Below are positions 45,985 to 54,555 of a stretch of 64,000 nucleotides of DNA, piece by piece. Position 1 is the first letter of the stretch. Every line of letters begins with the position of its first letter. The stretch comes from VAZQ01 sp035293945 (GTDB taxonomy: Bacteria > Pseudomonadota > Alphaproteobacteria > Rhizobiales > Xanthobacteraceae): assembly GCA_035293945.1 (NCBI GenBank), contig DATGLV010000019.1, positions 62,001 to 126,000 on the forward strand, read 5' to 3'. The notes below the pieces were generated by a model, which saw only the letters and a program-made list of their open reading frames with translations, did no database searches and was not told the origin of the DNA. A program made the translations under genes and the position numbers.

Positions 45985-46424
45985 GCTGCGGCGGGTTCGA
46001 AGGGTTCGGGAGCGTCTGGGCGGCGACGCTTTTGGCACGGAATGTTGCCGTCATGCTGCCGGCGAACCCATGCGCCTCAGCCCTGATCAGACCGCGATCT
46101 ATGCAGCACCGCGATGTACGCAGCAGCCCTCGTTGCGTTCGCCACGATCAGCGGAAATGGCCATCGCCGCTTGGGCCGCTGCGTCCTCAACTCCGTGGCG
46201 CCCGGCGCGGCGGCGGTCGCTGCCTTTGCCCCCCTTGATCGGTTGCTTGCTCACATCCACACATTCAAGAAAATGGATGATGAAATCGACCTGCGGTCGA
46301 TTCGGCTAAACTTCCCTTGCGAAGTGTCGAGAGACCGAAGCGCGGCTGCCCGGCGCGGACTCAGCGTCGCCTGGTACGCAGCTTCAAAATCATTGATCCG
46401 CATTTGAAGAATCTGATGCGAAAA
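45985..46424. other. Intergenic region, 440 bp
   Basis: No gene can be supported here; open frames on both strands have a shadow-like composition. It separates the peroxiredoxin-DsbA pair from the operator of the BON gene. Confidence 0.4.
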
Positions 46425-46438
46425 TTGACGCCCGTCAT
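46425..46438 (+). promoter_or_regulatory. FNR/FixK-type operator upstream of the BON-chaperone operon
   Basis: TTGACGCCCGTCAT, one mismatch. TAGCTT (46461-46466) is centred 32 bp downstream of the box centre. The site is about 100 bp before the first gene of the cluster. Confidence 0.55.
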
Positions 46439-46540
46439 GGTTGTCCGCGAGGCCGCGGCCTAGCTTTCGAAGCGTGCTCGGAATAATGCGGCAAGCGTTG
46501 CCGGACCGATCCGCCTTTCGATCAATCGTCCCAGGAGGTC

Positions 46541-47200
46541 ATGATGCTGAAGTCCGACACTGACATAGAACTGGACGTCAAGGACGAGCTGCAATGGTCC
46601 CCTGATCTCGATGCGAGCGACATCGCCGTGTCGGTGAAGGACGGTGTCGTGACGCTTGCAGGTTTCGTGAAGAGCTATACCGACAAGTATGAAGCCGAGC
46701 ACGCCGCCAAACGGGTCGCGGGCGTGGTCGGCGTCGCGAATGATCTCGAAGTTCGCTTACCGAGCATCGACCAGCGGCCAGATCCCGACATCGCGCGCGA
46801 CGCTGTCGCGGCGCTCAAGAACCAGCTGCCGATCTCATCCGAGAATATCAAGGTGGTGGTCAAGGGTGGCTGGGTCACTCTTGAGGGCGAGGTGGAATGG
46901 CAGTACCAGCGCGACACCGCCGAGAAGGCAGTGCAACGGATTAAGGGCGTGAAGGGCGTCAGCAACACGATCCTGCTCAAGCCGCGCATTGAGCCGACGG
47001 AGGTCAAGCGCAAGATCGAGGAGGCCTTGCGGCGCAGCGCCGAGGTTGATGCCAACCGCATCACGGTCGAGACGCGTGGCGGAGAGGTCGTTCTGAAAGG
47101 CAAGGTCCGCTCGTGGATCGAGCGCGAAGAAGCCGAACGCGCCGCCTGGGCGGCGCCAGGCGTCACCAAGGTCGAGGACCAGATCGTCGTAAGTCCGTAA
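46541..47200 (+). CDS. Triple BON-domain protein
   Basis: A 219-residue protein made of three BON domains (about residues 6-74, 78-146 and 150-217). Each has the pattern of a helix, then V-x-V-x-x-G-x-V-x-L-x-G, as in IAVSVKDGVVTLAGFVKS, IKVVVKGGWVTLEGEVEW and ITVETRGGEVVLKGKVRS. There is no signal peptide, unlike OsmY. BON domains are thought to bind membranes or lipids during stress. It is preceded by a good ribosome site (AGGAGG) and heads the chaperone cluster. Confidence 0.9.
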   Translation: MMLKSDTDIELDVKDELQWSPDLDASDIAVSVKDGVVTLAGFVKSYTDKYEAEHAAKRVAGVVGVANDLEVRLPSIDQRPDPDIARDAVAALKNQLPISSENIKVVVKGGWVTLEGEVEWQYQRDTAEKAVQRIKGVKGVSNTILLKPRIEPTEVKRKIEEALRRSAEVDANRITVETRGGEVVLKGKVRSWIEREEAERAAWAAPGVTKVEDQIVVSP

Positions 47201-47283
47201 CTGTTACCCCATTCACCCGGGCCGCATCACAAGCCAGCGAGAATCGCCGGCACATCGGCGGCGCACGCACAAGGAGGACATCC

Positions 47284-47901
47284 ATGGCTTTTCGCTCACT
47301 CGTCCCGTTCCAGAATCGCGACATGCTCGCGCGCCCCGAGTCCCTCTTCTTCGGCCCGCTGCACCGGGAGATCGATCGTTTATTCGACGACTTCGCCCGC
47401 ACCCTGACGACATCCGGGGCGCAAGGGCAGGGCTTTCCTACTCTGTTGCCGAGGATGGACGTCACGGAGACCGACGACGAGATAGAGATCACCGTTGAGA
47501 TGCCCGGCCTCGAACGGAAGGACGTCGATATCGCCATCGAAGACGACGTGCTGACGATTCGCGGCGAGAAAGTCGAGCGCAGCGAGGGCAATGGTGCTCA
47601 GCAAGCACCGCAGGGCGATGAACAACAGCGAGGCGCCGGCGAACAAGGCAAGGCGAAAGGCAAGGGTGAAGGCCAGAAGTCGACCGAGGGCCAGCAGCAG
47701 GCGCAATCGGGCAGTGAGAAGAACAAGAACTATCACGTCAACGAGCGCAGCTACGGCGTTTTCTTGCGCGTACTGCAGCTGCCATCCGCCATCGATCCGA
47801 GCAGCGTCGAAGCCACCATGTCGAAGGGCGTGCTGCGGATCCGGATTCCGAAACCGGCGAACACCGGCGCGAAGAAAATCGAGATCAAAGAGGCTGCATA
47901 G
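47284..47901 (+). CDS. Hsp20/alpha-crystallin small heat-shock protein with a low-complexity insert
   Basis: A 205-residue holdase chaperone. The alpha-crystallin domain is present (PRMDVTETDDEIEITVEMPG, DVDIAIEDDVLTIRGEK, YHVNERSYGVFLRVLQLP), ending with SKGVLRIRIPK. Between residues about 100 and 146, where most relatives have a short charged loop, there is a Gln/Gly/Lys-rich hydrophilic insert. The ATG at 47284 follows AAGGAGG. It lies between the BON and dnaK genes in the same direction. Confidence 0.9.
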   Translation: MAFRSLVPFQNRDMLARPESLFFGPLHREIDRLFDDFARTLTTSGAQGQGFPTLLPRMDVTETDDEIEITVEMPGLERKDVDIAIEDDVLTIRGEKVERSEGNGAQQAPQGDEQQRGAGEQGKAKGKGEGQKSTEGQQQAQSGSEKNKNYHVNERSYGVFLRVLQLPSAIDPSSVEATMSKGVLRIRIPKPANTGAKKIEIKEAA

Positions 47902-48051
47902 CCGACCTCAGCCTCGGGAGTGTCCGAGCTTGTTTCGCCGTTACGGGCGCGTTCACATTCTCGGACGGCGGCAGGGCGCGCTTGATGGGCTCCGCTGTCT
48001 TGCGGCCTAGGAGCTCCCGAGCTCTTGAGAAGATCATAACGGAGATGCTGA

Positions 48052-49954
<1,903 letters not shown>

Positions 49955-49993
49955 CGCACTCGGGGTCCGCTCCGTGCGTACAGGAGGCACAAA

Positions 49994-50575
49994 ATGTCCC
50001 AACGTGTGGCGGAGGGTCAAACGCAGCCGTCGGACAATCGAACCGAGGCGGGCAACCTGCGTGCCGAGAGCGAGTCGTTGCGCGACCGCATGCTCCGCGC
50101 GCTAGCCGAGGCAGAGAATACGCGGCGCCGCGCCGAGCGAGCGCAGGACGAAGCGCGTCGATACGCGGTCGCGGATTTCGCCCGCGAGCTCCTCCCGGTC
50201 GTCGACAATCTGCGTCGCACGATCGCGGCCGGCGCGCGTCGTGCGCCTCAGGCCGTCGAGGATGCGGCTCTGGTCGACGGAGTGCGCGCTATCGAACGGC
50301 TTCTAGTGAGCGTCTTCCAGGAATTCGGCATTCGGCCCATTGAGGCCCAGGGCGCGCCGTTCGATCCATCGCTGCACGAGGCGATTATGGAAGAGTTTTC
50401 CGACGCGCAGGTCCCTGGTTCGGTCGCTCGCGTGCTCGAGGAGGGCTACACGCTGCACGATCGCCTTCTGCGGCCGGCGCGCGTCAGCGTCGCCAAGCAG
50501 TATCCGGCGGCAGCTTCTGCCGAGCGAGACCAAGGCGGCCCCCGAGGCCCGCGCTCGTCCGACCACGGATCATAA
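49994..50575 (+). CDS. grpE: GrpE nucleotide-exchange factor
   Basis: A 193-residue GrpE. A long N-terminal coiled coil (ESESLRDRMLRALAEAENTR, then RRAERAQDEARRYAVADFA) is followed by ELLPVVDNLRRTIA and the beta domain with FDPSLHEAIMEE, VLEEGYTLHDRLLRPARV. It releases ADP from DnaK. It starts at 49994 after AGGAGG, 39 bp after the dnaK stop. This would be a second, stress-island set beside the usual chromosomal one, which is inferred from context. Confidence 0.9.
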   Translation: MSQRVAEGQTQPSDNRTEAGNLRAESESLRDRMLRALAEAENTRRRAERAQDEARRYAVADFARELLPVVDNLRRTIAAGARRAPQAVEDAALVDGVRAIERLLVSVFQEFGIRPIEAQGAPFDPSLHEAIMEEFSDAQVPGSVARVLEEGYTLHDRLLRPARVSVAKQYPAAASAERDQGGPRGPRSSDHGS

Positions 50576-50619
50576 GCGCTTCGCTACCGGGCTCAAGCCG
50601 CATCGAAGGGAATCCCTCC

Positions 50620-51531
50620 TTGGCCGCCGATCCGTACAAGACTCTCGGGGTCGGCAAGGGCGCGTCCCAAAGTGACATCCGAAAGGCGTACCGCCGGCTC
50701 GCCAAGAAGCTCCACCCCGATCTAAACCCCGGCAACAAGGAGGCGGAGGAGCAGTTCAAGGCCATCTCGGCGGCCTACGATCTCCTAGGAGACCCCGACA
50801 AACGCGCGCGGTTCGACCGCGGCGAGATCGACACGGCGGGAGCCGAGCGGCAGCAGCGCTTCTATCGCGATTTTTCCGAAGCAGGCGGCCCGCACGTCTA
50901 CACAAGCGACGCCGGTTTTGCCGATTTCGGCCACGCGGAGGACATCCTATCCGAGCTCTTCGGCCGCCGCGGCGCGGGAGGCCGGCGCGAATTCCGCATG
51001 CGCGGACAGGACGCGCACTACCGTCTCGAGGTCGATTTTCTCGACGCGATCAACGGCGCCAAGAAGCAGCTCACGCTGGATGGGCAGACGCTCGACGTCA
51101 CGATCCCGCCCGGCACCCGCGACGGCCAGATCCTCCGCCTGCGCGGCCAGGGGCGGCTGGGCACGGGCGGCGGCCCGTCCGGCGATGCGCTCATCGAGAT
51201 CGGGGTGCGACCGCATCCGTTGTTTCGCCGCGAGGGCGATGACATCCACATCGATTTTCCGGTTCCACTCGAGCACGCGGTGCTGGGCGGCAAGGCGAGC
51301 GTGCGCACCCCAACCGGCACGGTGACGATGGCGATCCCCAAGTGGGCGAATACCGGCACAGTGCTGCGCCTGAAGGGCAAGGGGGTGCCGCGACCGGACG
51401 GAAGCCGCGGCGACGAATACGTAACCGTCAAGGTGATGCTGCCCGACAAGCCCGATCCAGACCTCGAGCGGGCGATCTTCGAATGGCGCGACGCGCAGCG
51501 CCGCGATTCGCGCCGCAGGATGGAGGCTTGA
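50620..51531 (+). CDS. DnaJ/CbpA-type J-domain co-chaperone
   Basis: A 303-residue J-protein starting with TTG at 50620 (LAADPYKTLGVGKGASQSD). The J domain has YRRLAKKLHPDLNPG with the essential His-Pro-Asp. A glycine-rich linker and the C-terminal DnaJ peptide-binding repeats (FLDAINGAKKQL, VTIPPGTRDGQILRLRGQG, VPLEHAVLGGKASVRTP) follow without a zinc finger, which identifies the CbpA class. It stimulates DnaK. The CbpM-like gene follows after 3 bp. Confidence 0.9.
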   Translation: MAADPYKTLGVGKGASQSDIRKAYRRLAKKLHPDLNPGNKEAEEQFKAISAAYDLLGDPDKRARFDRGEIDTAGAERQQRFYRDFSEAGGPHVYTSDAGFADFGHAEDILSELFGRRGAGGRREFRMRGQDAHYRLEVDFLDAINGAKKQLTLDGQTLDVTIPPGTRDGQILRLRGQGRLGTGGGPSGDALIEIGVRPHPLFRREGDDIHIDFPVPLEHAVLGGKASVRTPTGTVTMAIPKWANTGTVLRLKGKGVPRPDGSRGDEYVTVKVMLPDKPDPDLERAIFEWRDAQRRDSRRRMEA

Positions 51532-51534
51532 GCC

Positions 51535-51861
51535 ATGGACAGGGGCGAATTCCTCATCCGCGCGCGGCTCGATGCCAAGGTGCTCGAGACATGGATCGAG
51601 GCTGGCTGGCTGATTCCGCGCGGGCACGGCGCGATGCGCGAATTTGCCGACGTCGACGTCGCTCGCGCCTGCCTGATCCTCGACCTGCGCACGCTTGGCG
51701 TGAACGACGAGGGAATTCCCATCGTGCTCGATCTCGTCGATCAGGTGCACGGGTTGCGCCGGATGTTCCGCGAGGTGCTGGCCGCGATGCAGGAGCCTTC
51801 GCGCGCCGATGACGATTTGGCCGCAACGTCGGGCGACCCCAATCGGGGACGGACGTACTGA
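51535..51861 (+). CDS. CbpM-like chaperone modulator
   Basis: A 108-residue MerR-like protein (MDRGEFLIRARLDAKVLETW, then IEAGWLIPRGHGAMREFADV and LDLVDQVHGLRRMFREVL). CbpM binds the J domain of CbpA and tunes its activity. The identification rests on the fold pattern and on the position directly behind the CbpA-type gene. Confidence 0.8.
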   Translation: MDRGEFLIRARLDAKVLETWIEAGWLIPRGHGAMREFADVDVARACLILDLRTLGVNDEGIPIVLDLVDQVHGLRRMFREVLAAMQEPSRADDDLAATSGDPNRGRTY

Positions 51862-52298
51862 CCTCGCTGGGAGAGCGTGTGCGCTAACCGTCTTGAACTG
51901 CGCCGTGCTCCTTTTCCAGATCAGCCTGGGCCGGGCCAAGCTCGAAGGATTGCTGGCGCAGTTCGCGCTGATCCTGGTACGCTACACGGATCATCCTTTC
52001 CTTTTGGCGATGGTTCGCTCGGGGGCTGACGACCTCACTCCCTTCGTCGCTATGATGTTCCTGCAAGGCGACTGGTCTGTTGACGCAAATCCATCCGGAG
52101 TCGCCTTTCGGAGAGTCCAAGACGCTAGAGGAATTACGCGCGAACGGGCTACGACAGCGACCAAGGGCTAGTGCTCAGCAGGATTCGGCTCCGAAAGCAT
52201 TGAAATGCACGGCTTTCCGTCAAGTCGGGAGTGTGGGTTGGATTTAGGGAAAATTCCCCACATTTCTTTGATGGCGAGCACCTCAACACATGCCTTCA
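51862..52298. other. Intergenic region after the chaperone operon
   Basis: No gene is supported between the CbpM-like gene and the helicase remnant. The open frames found have no recognisable features. Confidence 0.4.
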
Positions 52299-52905
52299 AT
52301 GTTGTTTCATCTAGCGGTAGGGAGCTGGTTCGCCGAACGTTTCGCAGCCCCCACCATCGCGCAGGAAAAGGCTTGGCCGGCGATCCGGCAGGGCCGGCAT
52401 GTCGAAAGACTTTGGCGGGCTTCCTGGCGGCGATCGACGGTCTGGTGCGCCAAGGCTTCGAGGCTCGGCTCGAGGACGCAAAATATCTATGTCTCCCCGC
52501 TCAAGGCGCTCTCAAATGTATTCAGCAGAACCTGGAAGTGCCACTCACCGGCATCCAGGCGAGTTTGCGCGCGCGCGGCTTGCCGGAGATCGAGATCCGC
52601 ACCAGCGTGCGAACCCGCGACACGACGTCGCGCGATCGCGATAGTATGCGACGCAAGCCGCCGCACATCGTGGTCACGACGCCTGAGTCGCTCTATGTGC
52701 TACTCGGATGGGAATCCGGACGGGCGATGCTTGCCTCGACCCGCACCGTCATCGTCGATGAGATCCACGCGCTGGCGTCCAACAAGCGCGGCTCGCATGT
52801 TGCGGTTTCGCTCGAGCGCCTGGAGGCGCTCTGCGGAGGTCGCCTGCAGCGCATCGGCCTCTCAGCGACTCAGAAGCCGACGGAGGAAGTCGCACGTTCA
52901 GCAGT
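52299..52905 (+). pseudogene. N-terminal remnant of a Lhr-like ATP-dependent helicase
   Basis: Three frames together give the start of a large DEAD/DEAH helicase: FAERFAAPTIAQEKAWPAI, then KTLAGFLAAIDGLVRQGFE, then YVSPLKALSN, GIQASLRARGLPEIEIRT, PHIVVTTPESLYVLLG, the DEAH-type box TVIVDEIHALASNKRG and LQRIGLSATQKP. The Walker A region between the first two pieces is missing, at least two frameshifts are needed, and everything after motif III is gone. It ends at a junction with an unrelated minus-strand fragment. Confidence 0.8.
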
Positions 52906-52991
52906 TGCGCCCTTAGGGTCGGATTGTCCGCCCCCTGGGCCATCCGTTCGAAGTCAACGGGTCGCTGAAGGTACTCTGTGATTAGCTGCAT
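52895..52991 (-). pseudogene. Truncated start of a small helical protein
   Basis: From the ATG at 52991 the minus strand reads MQLITEYLQRPVDFERMAQG and ADNPTLRAQLL, the head of a small Bradyrhizobium-type family (EYLxRAxxFExMAxxAxxPxLK). It is cut off after about 32 codons where the Lhr remnant begins, so the junction is near 52895. Confidence 0.5.
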
Positions 52992-53236
52992 GGAAGAAAC
53001 GCCGCGCCCCCACCGGATACTTTCCGACGGGCTTGCAACTTTCAATGCACTTCGAGTTCCAAAGGGGACCCCCCTCATTTTAAAAAGAGACCAGCGACCA
53101 TGGAAAGGGGCCAGTACCCCATTCGGCGACGTTACACTTGCCGTACCTAGGCCGCGACAGGCCGCGCACAATTTTGTTAGAGTTCCCGGAACGCAAGGTC
53201 TTGTTCTGGATTGATTCGTTCTCAGGGATTCGCTCA

Positions 53237-53437
53237 ATGCCTGATCGCGAGAAATACAGACAAAAAGCGCTGGATTGCACGGCAGCGGCCGAGAACATGC
53301 GCGACCCGCAAGAGCGGGCCTCTATGCTGGCAATCGCCAAGCTCTTCATGAAGCTCGCAGACCGTGTTGGCCTTCGTCATGACCGCGCCACGGCCCACCG
53401 CCCTACGGGCGATCTGCCGGTCGAGAAGGACAGCTAG
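53237..53437 (+). CDS. MPDREKYR-type small protein, copy 1
   Basis: A 66-residue helical protein: MPDREKYRQKALDCTAAAEN, MRDPQERASMLAIAKLFMKL and a polar tail with HRPTGDLPVEKDS. Two close relatives occur at 57776 and 58532. The frame is open upstream, but the family starts at this ATG. Function is unknown. Its stop overlaps the stop of a minus-strand remnant (53434). Confidence 0.7.
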   Translation: MPDREKYRQKALDCTAAAENMRDPQERASMLAIAKLFMKLADRVGLRHDRATAHRPTGDLPVEKDS

Positions 53438-53601
53438 TTGTTGTTCTTCTTCGGCTGCTGCACCACCTTGTCGAAGTGCTTGGGATCGTCCGAGGCCCCG
53501 ACCTTGCGAATATCATCAAGCTGATCCAAATAGAGGGGGAAGGCACGATCGTGCTCGTCGGCTTGGTCCGATGTTGCTGGAAATGACTTGTCTGCGCATC
53601 A
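53434..53601 (-). pseudogene. C-terminal coding remnant, unknown family
   Basis: The minus strand reads ADEHDRAFPLYLDQLDDIRK, then VGASDDPKHFDKVVQQPKKN and stops with TAG at 53434-53436. The acidic, well-ordered composition suggests a real gene end, but there is no start codon between the upstream stop near 53600 and this segment. I do not recognise the family. Confidence 0.35.
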
Positions 53602-54030
53602 GATCGCGGCTGAGCTTGCGACGCGACAAATTCCGACCGCGAATGCTGCCCCGTCTCGCATTCACGGCACGGTTGGGCCTTGCACCATCGGGAAGAGCGT
53701 CTCCTCGGGCTGCATCCAAATGATTAACCAAGATCGGCACGAAGCCAAAAAGCAGCAGCAGGACCAGCAACAGCATGTGAAGTAACCGTTGGCGCAAGAT
53801 TAACCAGTGGGTAAGCACATCCAGGCAACATGAACGCCTCTTGTAGGTCTTGCGTCGAGAGAGAGGGAAAGAGGGGCTCCGAAACCTGGACAGTCCGGGG
53901 CCCCTCCTATTTCGGATAGCGCTAGCGCGCGCCAAAATGTTGGCCAATGGTAGCAGCCTGGATTTGAGTTCGCGCAGTCGCAACCCGATCAACCGCGGTT
54001 GCCTGAGAAGCACTTTGTGTGATTTGAGGC
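53602..54030. other. Intergenic region, 429 bp
   Basis: No gene is supported. On the minus strand a leucine-rich run (MLLLVLLLLFGFVPILV, near 53780) could be a membrane helix of a very small protein, but its continuation has antisense-like composition. Confidence 0.3.
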
Positions 54031-54501
54031 ATGTCGGGTACAGAAAATAGGAAATCGGTTCGTCACGACATCGACCTCGTCGTAGAGCTAGAGTTTGCAG
54101 ACGAGTCCACCATCCGCTGCTATTTGGCAGATGTTTCCCAAGGCGGGGCACGCCTCAAAGTCCGCGAGCCCGACAGCCTGCCCGACCAGTTCATGTTGCA
54201 GATGTCCGGCCGAGTACGACGGTACTGCCGGGTCGTATGGCGTTCGTCCGATCAGGTCGGAATAGAGTTCTTAGCGGCACCTCAGCCGCTAAGCTCCCGC
54301 GCCTCAAGAAACCCAGTTTTGATCAAGTGTCCGAAGACCGGCAAGAACATACCGACCGGGTTACTTCTGACCGTTCCCGATGATCTCGCCAAGATCACGA
54401 GCGTGCGGCGCTTTACACAATGCTCCTGGTGCAAGCATGTCCACGGTTGGACGCCGAAGGAAGCGTTTCTGCAAGTAGCACCGACGACCACCGACGCCTG
54501 A
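54031..54501 (+). CDS. PilZ-domain protein with a C-terminal cysteine motif
   Basis: A 156-residue cyclic-di-GMP receptor candidate. The PilZ domain (residues about 5-90) has the R-x3-R in NRKSVRHDIDL and the D-x-S-x-x-G in ADVSQGGARLKV, both needed for ligand binding. The C-terminus has KCPKTGKNIPTG and QCSWCKHVHGW, which looks like a small zinc-binding module. The convergent GGDEF-EAL gene 54 bp downstream could set the local cyclic-di-GMP level. Confidence 0.8.
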   Translation: MSGTENRKSVRHDIDLVVELEFADESTIRCYLADVSQGGARLKVREPDSLPDQFMLQMSGRVRRYCRVVWRSSDQVGIEFLAAPQPLSSRASRNPVLIKCPKTGKNIPTGLLLTVPDDLAKITSVRRFTQCSWCKHVHGWTPKEAFLQVAPTTTDA

Positions 54502-54555
54502 AAGTGACCGTTGGGGCAAAACTTCGGCTGGAAGGCCTCATGAAGAGAGCCCAGC

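Noticed and set aside
48026..48040. TTGAGAAGATCAT before dnaK as a possible further FNR-type box
   Set aside because: The half-sites do not fit the spacing or the GTCAA arm, so it was not counted with the eleven operators.
47201..48051. Heat-shock elements (CIRCE or ROSE type) before hsp20 and dnaK
   Set aside because: No TTAGCACTC-type dyad is present, and the hsp20 leader lacks a clear pairing of the Shine-Dalgarno sequence with an upstream strand.
53040..53150. GGGGACCCCC and nearby sequence resembling a rhizobial insertion-sequence end
   Set aside because: No matching inverted repeat, transposase fragment or target duplication could be found.
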